Assembly: GCF_900115565.1 (NCBI RefSeq)
Contig: NZ_FOWW01000003.1
Coordinates: forward strand, 62,001-126,000
From: Amycolatopsis arida
Lineage (GTDB): Bacteria; Actinomycetota; Actinomycetes; Mycobacteriales; Pseudonocardiaceae
Direction: 5' to 3'
Length of the DNA: 64,000 nt
The position numbers and the translations under genes were made by a program. How positions within the stretch are numbered: the stretch's first letter is position 1; each line of letters opens with the position of its first letter. Below the pieces are notes generated by a model. It made no database searches. It had not been told where the DNA came from and saw only the letters and a list, made by a program, of their open reading frames with translations. Below, in pieces: positions 55,480 through 63,652 of this stretch.

Positions 55480-56471
55480 GACGCCGGAGCCGGCGCGACC
55501 GCCACCGACCTCGCCGGCGCGGCGGCGTAGCGGCGGGCCAGCGCCGCGCACGCCATCAGCTGGATCTGGTGGAACAGCATCAGCGGCAGCACGATCAGGC
55601 CGACGCTCTGGTCGGCGAACAGCACCGCCGCCATCGGCACGCCGCTGGCCAGGCTCTTCTTCGAGCCGCAGAAGACGATCGCGATCCGGTCCTCGCGGGG
55701 GAAGCCGAGCCAGCGGGAGCCGTAGCCGGTGGCCAGCAGCACCACGCCGAGCAGCACGACGTTGACCGCGACCAGGCCCAGCAGCCGCGGCACCGGGAGC
55801 TGCTGCCAGATGCCGGCCTGCACGCCCTGGCTGAACGCGGAGTACACCACGAGCAGAATGGCGCCCTTGTCGGCGAGGCCGAGCACGCGGCGGTGCCGGG
55901 CGATCCAGTCACCGATCCAGCGGCGCAGCAGCTGGCCGGCGACGAACGGCAGCAGCAGCTGCACGGCGATGTCCAGGATGGGCTCGGCGGAGAGGCCCCC
56001 GCTGGTGGCCAGCAGCAGTCCGACGATCAGCGGGGTGAGCACGATGCCGAGCAGGTTGGACAGTGACGCGCCGCAGATGGCCGCGGCGACGTTGCCCCTG
56101 GCGATCGAGGTGAACGCGATCGAGGACTGCACGGTGGACGGCAGCGCGCAGAGGAAGACCAGTCCGATGTAGAGCTCCGGGGTCAGCACGGCGGGCACCA
56201 GCGCGTGTGCGGCGAGCCCGAGCAGCGGGAACAGCACGAACGTGCTGACCAGGACCACGATGTGCAGCCGCCAGTGCCGGATGCCCTCCAGCACGGCCTG
56301 CGGCGACAGCCGGGCCCCGTAGAGGAAGAACAGCAGCGCGACGGCCGTCTCGGCGGTGCCGTCGACGGCACCGGCCGCGGCGCCGCGGGCCGGCAGGAGC
56401 GAGGCGATGGCGACGGTGAGCAGGATCGCGACGATGTACGGGTCGACGATCCGGGTCAGGCGCTTGAGCAT
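55476..56471 (-). CDS. BASS-family transporter (bile acid:sodium symporter-like)
   Basis: A 331-residue protein with 10 hydrophobic segments of the SBF-like (YfeH) type: ARLSPQAVLEGIRHWRLH, CALPSTVQSSIAFTSIARGN and FCGSKKSLASGVPMA crossover motifs. These carry organic anions with sodium. Lying between a lyase/mutase gene and the NRPS gene, it may move the pathway's substrate or product. Confidence 0.9.
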   Translation of the reverse strand: MLKRLTRIVDPYIVAILLTVAIASLLPARGAAAGAVDGTAETAVALLFFLYGARLSPQAVLEGIRHWRLHIVVLVSTFVLFPLLGLAAHALVPAVLTPELYIGLVFLCALPSTVQSSIAFTSIARGNVAAAICGASLSNLLGIVLTPLIVGLLLATSGGLSAEPILDIAVQLLLPFVAGQLLRRWIGDWIARHRRVLGLADKGAILLVVYSAFSQGVQAGIWQQLPVPRLLGLVAVNVVLLGVVLLATGYGSRWLGFPREDRIAIVFCGSKKSLASGVPMAAVLFADQSVGLIVLPLMLFHQIQLMACAALARRYAAAPARSVAVAPAPAS

Positions 56472-56534
56472 GGGGATATCTCCTCCGCGGGACGGGGTCC
56501 CCGGCGCGCCGCCGGGGACCCCTTTCCGGCACGG

Positions 56535-57392
56535 TCAGGACCCGACCAGGGCCGGCTTCGGGTGGTGGCGGCTGATGTTGCGCTCGAGCAGCAGCAGCGA
56601 CTCGGCCACGCCGACCTGGTCACCGCCGTGCGGCAGCCGGCCGTCGTTGTCCTTCAACTCGGTCAGCGCCCTGTCGATCGCCGCCTGCGCGGCGAACAGG
56701 CACGGCGTGCTGTAGATCGCGACGTTCACCCCGATGCTCTCCAGTTCGGACAGTGAGTAGCGGGGCGACTTGCCGCCGGCGATCTGGTTGAACAGCAACG
56801 GCTTGTCCCCGATCACCTTGCGCACCTTGGTGATCCAGTCGGTGTTGCGCACACCGTCGACGAGGATCACGTCGGCGTCGGTCTCGGCGAGCGCGCGGGC
56901 CCTGCGCAGGATCTCCGCCTCCTCGGTGGCGTCGGTCCTGGCCACCACGACCAGGTCGCGGCGGGTCCGCAGGACCAGCTCCAGCTTCTCCAGGTACTCC
57001 TCCAGCGGGAGGACCTGCTTGCCGTCGACGTGCCCGCACCGGCGCGGCCGCTTCTGGTCCTCGAGGATGACCCCGGAGGCGCCGATCGCCTCGAGGTGCT
57101 CGATGACGTGGCAGGCGACCTCGGGGTCGACGTAGCCGTCGTCGATGTCGACGAGCAGGTGGTGCCGGGGGAAGGCCAGCCGCAGCCGCTGGACGAAGTT
57201 CACGATGTCCGGCCAGGCGATGAATCCGATGTCGGGAAGGCCGTAGTACGACGCGGCGAAGCCGAAACCGGACACGAAGAACCCGTTGTAGTGCTGCGCC
57301 GCCACGGAGGCGGAGAACATGTCGTAAACACCGATGAGTGGGGTGATCTCGTGATCGGTGATGTCGTTGTGCAGGGATTGACCTGGACGCAT
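56535..57392 (-). CDS. Isocitrate lyase/PEP mutase superfamily enzyme
   Basis: A 285-residue TIM barrel from the ATG at 57392 (GAGGAGA upstream). Mg-binding DIDDGYVDPE (about 83-92), GVILEDQKRPRRCGHVDGK with RRCGH in place of the lyase KKCGH/KRCGH, and VVARTDA are seen. The Cys favours a C-C lyase or hydrolase over a true phosphonomutase, which would have a different loop. The first residues differ from well-known members (SGFGFAASYYGLPDIGF). First gene of a three-gene operon. Confidence 0.88.
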   Translation of the reverse strand: MRPGQSLHNDITDHEITPLIGVYDMFSASVAAQHYNGFFVSGFGFAASYYGLPDIGFIAWPDIVNFVQRLRLAFPRHHLLVDIDDGYVDPEVACHVIEHLEAIGASGVILEDQKRPRRCGHVDGKQVLPLEEYLEKLELVLRTRRDLVVVARTDATEEAEILRRARALAETDADVILVDGVRNTDWITKVRKVIGDKPLLFNQIAGGKSPRYSLSELESIGVNVAIYSTPCLFAAQAAIDRALTELKDNDGRLPHGGDQVGVAESLLLLERNISRHHPKPALVGS

Positions 57393-57979
57393 TGTGTCTC
57401 CTCGATCGACTCGCGTTCGTCGGGCAGGGTTGATCGGTTCGCCGCGCGTCCGCGGCCCAGCGCTGGTGTTCGGCGGCCTCGTCGACGTCACGCCGGATGG
57501 GGGAGGTCACGGCCAATAGCCGAACGACTTTCATCTTGACCGGAGGGGGTGACGTGGTCAATGGACATAAAGGACTTCCCAGCTCGTGAAATAGTCCAAT
57601 GTTGAAGCTCGACCAGCTCGTGATCTTTTTGTTTACCTTGGCCCCGCGACGTGTTCTCGTTGCCAGGAAAGGAAACAACGCACTGGCCGGACCGGTGCGG
57701 AGCCCGCGGCCGAGGGTGTCGGGTACCCCCGAGAGTACCCGGCGGTTCACCCAAACTTTCTTTTGTGGTGAAATCCTCACCGGCAACCGCGTCGCGAAAA
57801 TCGCTGAGTCCCGCCAACGGAATCCGCCCGTTGGCACTGACCGCGGTACAGGGCGAGGTCGGGTCGGCCTTGGACGTGCTCGCGGTGCCGGTGAGCAGCC
57901 GCTCTCGGTCGATCACCTCGTCGGCGGCCCCGCCCTCGGCCCCCCCCCGCCCCGACTGAGTGAGCGCGCGCAGGGTCGG
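57393..57979. other. Gene-free promoter region
   Basis: An AT-rich patch around 57590-57650 (GATCTTTTTGTTTACC) probably holds the operon promoter. No convincing gene; frames here have no supporting start sites. Confidence 0.5.
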
Positions 57980-58548
57980 TCACGGACCAACCATCACCGG
58001 GCCGCTCAGCGCGACCATCCGCCCGGACGGCTTCCGGCGCACCTCCACCCGGAGGAACAGGCAGCCCCGCGCCGGTGCCCCGTCGGTCCATTGTGGCCAC
58101 TCCGGTGGCGTCGGGGCGCCGGTGATCCGGACCGTCCCGGTGACCCGTTCGTCGCCGCCCACCGGCAGCTCCGCGCCGATCGTGCCCGACTCCCACCAGC
58201 TCCGCCGGGCGCCCCTGGACCAGCCGTGGAAGCCGGCGTCACCCCGCGCCCCCAGCCCGCCTGGTCGAACAGGCACAGGTCGAGCACCTGGGACAGGGCG
58301 GGCGTGGCCAGCTCCTCGAACCAGGCGGCCACCGAGCTCCGACGCGCGCCCGGTCCGACCGGGAAGGGCAGGTACTCCCACCGGTCCATGCCGAACGGTG
58401 AACGGCCGGAGAAGGCGGGTGTCCGCGTGTCGCCGCCGGTCGTGGTCCGGGCCTCGGCGACGGCCGGCACCATGTCGGCGAGCCCGGTCAGCGCCAGCGC
58501 GGAGCCGGGGCGCAGGACCTGGCGGCGGGACGGGTCGCGCTGCGCCAC
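57980..58548 (-). pseudogene. Tat-signal protein gene broken by a frameshift
   Basis: A GTG at 58548 (GAGGAGCG upstream) begins a frame with a twin-arginine-like signal (RDPSRRQVLRPGSALALTG) and AWFEELATPALSQVLDLCLF. From about 58255 the protein-like reading moves to another frame (DAGFHGWSRGARRSWWESG, VRITGAPTPPEWPQWTDG), which ends at 57980. Either a real frameshift or a sequencing error splits one gene of about 190 codons. The family is unknown. Confidence 0.55.
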
Positions 58549-58829
58549 GATGCGCTCCTCTCCGGGTGGCTGGTCGGTCGGGATGACGGCGCCGCTGTTC
58601 CGGCACGGCGCGTCGCCGCCAGGTCGCGCGCCTCCACGGAGGACCCAGCCGTGGCGTCTCGGGCAGCTCAAACCGGATTGCGCGACGAGCACAAGGGGCG
58701 TGGGGCGGGCCCGCCGTTCCTCGGCCAACCGTGCGCCACCGAGCGCCGGGCGAGCTCACGGGCCCCGACCCTCCCCGCCGGGCCGCCCCGTGGGACGGGG
58801 TCACCGCCGCGTCCGGTACCCTGCTCGGC

Positions 58830-58916
58830 GGAGGATTGGCCGAGCGGCCTAAGGCGCACGATTGGAAATCGTGTTGGGTGTAACAGCCCTCACGGGTTCG
58901 AATCCCGTATCCTCCG
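58830..58916 (+). tRNA. tRNA-Ser (anticodon GGA)
   Basis: The 7-bp acceptor stem GGAGGAT/ATCCTCC closes the gene with discriminator G. The anticodon loop TTGGAAA carries GGA. A long variable arm (TTGGGTGTAACAGCCCTC) marks a class II serine tRNA, and the T arm GGGTTCGAATCCC is intact. CCA is not encoded. Confidence 0.97.
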
Positions 58917-59074
58917 CTCTCCTACCAGGCAGAACGCCGGGCGCGGTGACGATCAGCGCCCGGCGTTCCGTCATCTCGGGCGCCGCGGCGTCCGGTCCAC
59001 GGCACGCGATCGCGCGTCCTTCGGCAACGACCCACCCGATGATCTTGGTCACCGAGCCACCCCTACGATGGCGT

Positions 59075-59120
59075 CCGTGTTGGGTGTCACGGCCCGTACG
59101 GGTCCCAACCCGTCATCCAC
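59075..59120 (+). repeat. Degenerate copy of the tRNA-Ser 3' half
   Basis: It aligns without gaps to 58870-58915 of the tRNA (variable arm, T arm and 3' acceptor strand) with about 35 of 46 positions the same. The T loop is altered and the upstream half is absent, so it is not a functional tRNA. Such partial tRNA copies are typical of integration junctions. Confidence 0.7.
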
Positions 59121-59357
59121 CATTCCTCCTCGAGTGCCGCCCGCCCGCGCGACCCGCGGGTCGACGCGTCGCTCGCCGGTCACCGGAACGCTCCCCGGCC
59201 GCCCGCGGCGGGCATTCGGCCCACCTCGGATGAGCCGCTCGCCGCGCGGGTGCCGCCCGCACACCGCAGGGTCGTGCACCCGACCTGCGTCTGTCCGGAG
59301 TCGTCCGGTCACGCTAAGTTTGTTACGTACCGTCGCACCTCCCAAGGAGCACACCCC

Positions 59358-59618
59358 ATGCCCGGAGTGGAAGAGATCCGCGCGGGGATCGCCCTCGCGA
59401 ACGAGAAGGCTTCCGCCAGCATCGCCGCCCTGCAGCAGGCCGCACAGGCCCTCGAAGAGGCCCAGCAGACGCTGGCCGCGGCCACGTCGGGCAGCACCCA
59501 GCAGGAGGTGACCCAGGCCCACGGCCTGCTGGCCGAGGCCTTGCAGGGCATCAACGGCACGCAGAGCACCATCCAGGCGTGCATCTCGTCGGCCGACTCC
59601 TACTCGGCACGGCTGTAG
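59358..59618 (+). CDS. Small helical protein, first gene of the FtsK module
   Basis: An 86-residue protein from the ATG at 59358 (AAGGAG upstream). Almost wholly helical with Ala/Gln/Glu heptad character (ASIAALQQAAQALEEAQQTL); one Cys. Its size is like WXG100 secretion substrates, but no WXG turn is present. It is followed 3 bases later by a second such gene and then by an EccC-like ATPase gene. Confidence 0.75.
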   Translation: MPGVEEIRAGIALANEKASASIAALQQAAQALEEAQQTLAAATSGSTQQEVTQAHGLLAEALQGINGTQSTIQACISSADSYSARL

Positions 59619-59621
59619 CCC

Positions 59622-59867
59622 GTGTCGCTGGAACAGCTGCACCAGCTACTCGCCACGGTGCGCGGCGGCCTCGACGACGCCCGCGCGCACGCCAGCCGTG
59701 CGCGCGGGCTGCTCGAGGAGTCCCGCCGTGCCATCGTGGAGGTGCAGGCACAGGCCCAACCGTGGCTGCCCCCGCAGCTCGCGCAGGCGTTCGACCAGCT
59801 CGACGTCAACACCGGCAAGCTGGCCGGCGCCGACGACCTGCTGAACCGCTACGAGGCACGCCTGTAG
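59622..59867 (+). CDS. Small helical protein, second gene of the FtsK module
   Basis: An 81-residue protein from a GTG at 59622. Coiled-coil character (LDDARAHASRARGLLEESRR) with PWLPPQ near the middle where WXG100 proteins would turn. It ends in NRYEARL, similar to the SYSARL end of the preceding protein. The pair may form a heterodimer (inference). Confidence 0.7.
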   Translation: MSLEQLHQLLATVRGGLDDARAHASRARGLLEESRRAIVEVQAQAQPWLPPQLAQAFDQLDVNTGKLAGADDLLNRYEARL

Positions 59868-59888
59868 GCGCGCGGTGAGAGGTGGCGC

Positions 59889-62651
59889 ATGCGCCGGAAG
59901 GCCAATGAGCAGCGCGCGCGGGTGGTCGCGGCCCTCGACCAGCTGCGCCACCAGATCGGGCTCGCGCTCGGCGCGGCCCGCAACGCCCGCCTCGCCGCCG
60001 AGCTCGAACTCGCCAAGCTCGAGCTCGAGCAGCTCGTCGTGCGGGCCGGGATCGACCGCGCCGGCGAGGACCCGCGGGTCGCCGAGCGCGCGGCCGACCC
60101 GGCGATGGCCGGCGTGCTGTCCTGGCTCGACACCGTCCGCCGACAGTTCTACGCCGAGTGGGCCGACGGGCCGAACCGGCTGCGCGAGCTGGTCGCGGCC
60201 GGCGCCCCTGGCCCGGCCGGCCGCCCGCCGAGCGAGTGGCTCGGCCGGGTCGGCACCTCCCGCGGCGTCACCGCGCCGGAGCTGTGGCGCATCGGCGAGG
60301 CCAGCGTCGACGGCGCCAGCGCGGGCCGCACCCCCGGCGTCGAGCTGACCTTCGACGTCGCGGTGCCGCTGCTCGACGAGTCCCACCTGTCGATCACCTC
60401 GGCACCGAGGACCCGGCCCGCCATCGACGCGCTGGTGGAGAGCCTGCTGCTGCGGGTGCTCAGCACCTTCGAGCCGGGTGCGGTGAAGGTGCACCTGTGG
60501 GACATCGGCCAGCTCACCACGGTGCTGCCCAACTTCTACGCGCTCAGCCGCACCAGCGCGCTCACCGTGCACGACCCGACCCGCCTCGTCGACCTGCTCG
60601 ATGAGCTCGCCGGGCACATCCGGCGGATCCACGCGCACATCCTGCAGGCCGGCTACCCCTCGCTGCGGGCCATGCGCAGGGCCACCGGCAAGCGGGTCGA
60701 GCCGTGGCGGATCGCCGTGCTCTACGGCAACGGCGAGTCGCTGCTGCCCGAGCAGCTGCGCGAGCTCAAGCGCATCGCCAGCGGCGCGCTGGCCGCCGGG
60801 ATCTCGCTGATCCTGGTCGACGTGCCCACCACGCTCGGCGGCGCGGTGGAGACGATCAGCCTGGTCGACGAGCGGCGGGCGGTCAGCAGCATGACCGGCA
60901 CCGACATCGTGGTCCGGCTGGACCCGCCGCTGCCGCCGGGCCAGGTCGGCACCGCCGCCGCCCGCATCGCCGAGGCGCTGGTCGCCAAGCAGGGCGGTCC
61001 CCGCTCTTTCGACGACCTGCTGCCCACCGAGCTCGGCCGGGAGCACTCCGCCCGCGAGCTGCGCGCCCCGGTCGGCTTCTCCGAGGGCGAGCCGGTGGAG
61101 TTGGTGATCGGCGACGCCACGCCGCACGCCCTGATCGGCGGGCCGAGCGGCTCGGGCAAGACGAACTTCCTCTACGCGCTGCTCGGCAGCCTCGCCGCCC
61201 GGTACTCGCCGGACGAGCTCGCGCTGTACGTGCTGGACTTCAAGGAGGGCGTGTCCTTCGCCGGCCTCGCGCCGGGCCGGAAGGACGAGAGCTGGCTCCC
61301 GCACGCCCGACTGGTCGGGGTGAACGTCAACACCGACCGCGAGTTCGGGCTGGCGCTGCTGCGGTTCCTCGCCGACGAGCTGCGGCGGCGCTCGGCGGCG
61401 GCCAAGGAGCACGAGGTGACGCACCTGGCCGAGCTGCGGGAACAGGACCCCGAGGGGCACTGGCCGCGGATCGTCGCGGTGATCGACGAGTTCCAGTACC
61501 TGTTCGCCGGCAGGGACGCGGTGACGGCGCTGGCGACGTCGCTGCTGGAGGACATCGCCCGGCGCGGCCGCTCCCAGGGCATCCACCTGATCCTGGCCAG
61601 CCAGGACGTCGCCGGAATCGAGGCGTTCTGGGGCAAGCCCGCGGTGTTCGAGCAGTGCACGCTGCGGATCGCGATGCCGAAGGCGCGCCGGGTGCTGGCC
61701 GACACCAACCAGGCCGCGGTCGCCGCGCCGCGCTGGCACGCGGTGATCAACCACGAGTCGGGGATCGCGCACGGCAACCAGCTCGCGCACATCCCGGACG
61801 CCAGCGCCAAGGGCGTGTTCGCCGGGTTGCAGCGGCGGCTGTGGGAGCGCTACGCCTCGTCGCACGGTCAGCCGCGGCTGTTCGACGGCGCGCACGCGCC
61901 GGTGCTCACCGAGTCGCCGGCGTTCCGCGAGCTGACGCCGGTGGCCCGGCCGAAGGCGCTGCTCGGCCAGTCCATCGACGTGGCCGACATCGCCCGCGGG
62001 GTGGAGCTGTCCGGCGCGCCGGGGCGGCACGTCGCGGTGATCGGCACCGCGCCGAGGGAGGCGCTGTCCATCCTGGACTCCGCGGCGCGGTCGCTGGCCC
62101 GGCAGTTCCCGCCGGGTCGGGTCGACTTCGTGCTGAGCTGCCTGGTGGACACCTGCGTGCCGGCGGTCACGGAGCTGGCCGACTGGCTGGCCGCCGAGGG
62201 GCACAAGGCCGAGGTGGTGTCCGGTGCCGACCTGCCGGACCGGGTCGGCGTCCTCGCCGAGGAGCTGCCCACCGCGGGCAGGCGAAGGATGCTGATGCTG
62301 TGGGGGGTGGACGCCGTGCTGCCCGCGCTGGAGCGGAAGGCGCCCGGCCAGCAGAGCGGCCTCGACCACCTGCGCACGTTGCTCAAGCAGGGGCCGACGA
62401 ACGGGCTGCACGTGCTGGGCTGGTGGCGGGGCGTCGCGCGGTTGAAGGACACGCTGGGGTTCGCCGGCACCGACGACATCGGCGCGTGGGCCGCGCTCGA
62501 CGTGCAGGGCAACGACCTGAGCCCGTTCTGCGCCGGGCAGGTGGTGCACTGGTCGCCGCGGCCGGGGCGGGCGTTGTTCTTCGACCGCAGCACGCACAGC
62601 TCGCCCGAGGTGATCATTCCCTACCACCGACCGGAGCCCGACGATGACTGA
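59889..62651 (+). CDS. Soluble EccC-like FtsK/SpoIIIE ATPase with three ATPase-fold domains
   Basis: A 920-residue protein. Residues 1-100 are coiled coil with no transmembrane segment. A degenerate ATPase-like domain spans about 150-380 (KVHLWDIGQL in place of a working strand). The active domain (about 400-650) has Walker A GGPSGSGKT (417-425), LYVLDFKEG, Walker B IVAVIDEFQYLF (527-538) and LILASQD. A third, degenerate domain (about 690-915) has VAVIGTAPREALSIL in the Walker A position. This order matches EccC of type VII secretion. No EccB, EccD, EccE or mycosin gene is nearby. Confidence 0.88.
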   Translation: MRRKANEQRARVVAALDQLRHQIGLALGAARNARLAAELELAKLELEQLVVRAGIDRAGEDPRVAERAADPAMAGVLSWLDTVRRQFYAEWADGPNRLRELVAAGAPGPAGRPPSEWLGRVGTSRGVTAPELWRIGEASVDGASAGRTPGVELTFDVAVPLLDESHLSITSAPRTRPAIDALVESLLLRVLSTFEPGAVKVHLWDIGQLTTVLPNFYALSRTSALTVHDPTRLVDLLDELAGHIRRIHAHILQAGYPSLRAMRRATGKRVEPWRIAVLYGNGESLLPEQLRELKRIASGALAAGISLILVDVPTTLGGAVETISLVDERRAVSSMTGTDIVVRLDPPLPPGQVGTAAARIAEALVAKQGGPRSFDDLLPTELGREHSARELRAPVGFSEGEPVELVIGDATPHALIGGPSGSGKTNFLYALLGSLAARYSPDELALYVLDFKEGVSFAGLAPGRKDESWLPHARLVGVNVNTDREFGLALLRFLADELRRRSAAAKEHEVTHLAELREQDPEGHWPRIVAVIDEFQYLFAGRDAVTALATSLLEDIARRGRSQGIHLILASQDVAGIEAFWGKPAVFEQCTLRIAMPKARRVLADTNQAAVAAPRWHAVINHESGIAHGNQLAHIPDASAKGVFAGLQRRLWERYASSHGQPRLFDGAHAPVLTESPAFRELTPVARPKALLGQSIDVADIARGVELSGAPGRHVAVIGTAPREALSILDSAARSLARQFPPGRVDFVLSCLVDTCVPAVTELADWLAAEGHKAEVVSGADLPDRVGVLAEELPTAGRRRMLMLWGVDAVLPALERKAPGQQSGLDHLRTLLKQGPTNGLHVLGWWRGVARLKDTLGFAGTDDIGAWAALDVQGNDLSPFCAGQVVHWSPRPGRALFFDRSTHSSPEVIIPYHRPEPDDD

Positions 62652-63018
62652 CCAGCACGGTGAGGTCACGGCCGCGATGCGGTACAAGGAGACCATCGGC
62701 CTGGCCAGGAAGGCGGCCGACGACCTGCGGTCGTGGGAGCTGGCCAGGGCCGAGGAGCTGGCCGTCGCGATCGCCGCGGCCAGGGCGGAGGTGGCCAGGG
62801 CGGCGGAGCGCGAGGAAGCCATGGCCGAGCGGGCGCACCGCTGGTGGCGGATGGCGGCGGACAACGTGGACCGGGTGTCCTGGCTGACCGCGGGTGAGCC
62901 ACCCGAGCCGGTGCCCTCCGCGCGGGGCGAGTGGGTGGACCGCTACGCCGAGGACGTGCGCCCCGCCTACCACGAGCTGAACCAGGCGATCCTGCACCTC
63001 GGCTGGCGGGCCCGTTAA
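62644..63018 (+). CDS. Coiled-coil protein, last gene of the FtsK module
   Basis: A 124-residue protein whose ATG lies 8 bases inside the end of the ATPase gene. Residues 15-70 are a charged Ala-rich coiled coil (AEELAVAIAAARAEVARAAE), followed by WWRMAADNVDRVSW and a C-terminal helix. No known family. Overlap implies co-production with the ATPase. Confidence 0.75.
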   Translation: MTDQHGEVTAAMRYKETIGLARKAADDLRSWELARAEELAVAIAAARAEVARAAEREEAMAERAHRWWRMAADNVDRVSWLTAGEPPEPVPSARGEWVDRYAEDVRPAYHELNQAILHLGWRAR

Positions 63019-63023
63019 GTCGT

Positions 63024-63051
63024 GCTACCTCGAGGTAGTAACGGTGGTAGC
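63024..63051. promoter_or_regulatory. Toxin-antitoxin operator
   Basis: CTACCTCGAGGTAG (63025-63038) is a perfect 14-bp palindrome, and GCTACC/GGTAGC arms recur at 63024 and 63046. It sits 10-35 bases before the antitoxin ATG, the place where ribbon-helix-helix antitoxins bind to repress their own operon. Confidence 0.65.
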
Positions 63052-63060
63052 ATCGTGAGT

Positions 63061-63297
63061 ATGAAGCTGAGTGTGAGCCTACCCGAGGACGACGTGGAGT
63101 TCGTCGACGAGTTCGCCCGGCGGCACGCCAGCGCCTCCCGGTCGGCGGTGATCCACCAGGCGATCACCCTGCTGCGCAACGCGACGCTGGAGAATGCCTA
63201 CGCCGCCGCGTGGGACGAGTGGGCCGACGACGCCGACGACACCGCCGGGGCCTGGGAGGGCACCGCGGCCGACGGGTTGGCCGATGCCGGCAGGTGA
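63061..63297 (+). CDS. Ribbon-helix-helix antitoxin (MazE-type)
   Basis: A 78-residue protein. MKLSVSLPEDDVEFVDEFA, then ASRSAVIHQAITLLR, is a ribbon-helix-helix DNA-binding domain; the acidic C-terminus (WDEWADDADDTAGAW) would mask the toxin. The next gene overlaps by 14 bases. Confidence 0.9.
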   Translation: MKLSVSLPEDDVEFVDEFARRHASASRSAVIHQAITLLRNATLENAYAAAWDEWADDADDTAGAWEGTAADGLADAGR

Positions 63298-63652
63298 TCG
63301 CCAGCTCTGCCGGGGCGACGTGTACTGGGTCGACCTCGAGCCCGTGCGGGGCGCGGAGTCGAACAAGACCCGCCCGGCGGTCCTGGTCAGCAACGACGCG
63401 GCCAACGGGGCCGCCCAACGCCGGGGCCACGGCGTGGTCACCGTGGTGCCGGTGACCACCAACACCGCGCGGGTCTACCCGTTCCAGGTGCTGCTACCGG
63501 CCGCCGCCACCGGCCTGCCCGCCGACTCGAAGGCGCAGGCCGAACAGGTCCGCTCGGTGGCGGTCGACCGGCTGCGCCAGCGAGCCGGCGGGGTTTCCCC
63601 GGACCTGCTGGCCCAACTCGACCGCGCCCTCCGCCTCCACCTGGCCCTCTGA
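63284..63652 (+). CDS. MazF/PemK-family endoribonuclease toxin
   Basis: A 122-residue protein from the ATG at 63284. RGDVYWVDLEPVRGAESNKT, RPAVLVSND, VTVVPVTTNT and SKAQAEQVRSV match MazF/PemK. The family cuts mRNA at short sequence motifs when the antitoxin is lost. It may help to keep the adjoining FtsK module in the genome. Confidence 0.95.
   Translation: MPAGDRQLCRGDVYWVDLEPVRGAESNKTRPAVLVSNDAANGAAQRRGHGVVTVVPVTTNTARVYPFQVLLPAAATGLPADSKAQAEQVRSVAVDRLRQRAGGVSPDLLAQLDRALRLHLAL

Noticed and set aside
56535-57392. Phosphonate biosynthesis (true PEP phosphonomutase)
   Set aside because: The RRCGH loop with Cys fits lyase-type members better, and no phosphonopyruvate decarboxylase gene is present.
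59075-59120. A second tRNA gene
   Set aside because: Only the 3' half is present, the T loop is altered and there is no anticodon arm.
59358-59867. Genuine WXG100 (EsxA/EsxB) proteins
   Set aside because: Size and helicity fit, but neither has the WXG motif or the YxxxD/E tail signal.
59646-62864. A 1072-residue reverse-strand frame over the FtsK gene
   Set aside because: Antisense shadow of the ATPase gene, which has clear Walker motifs on the + strand.
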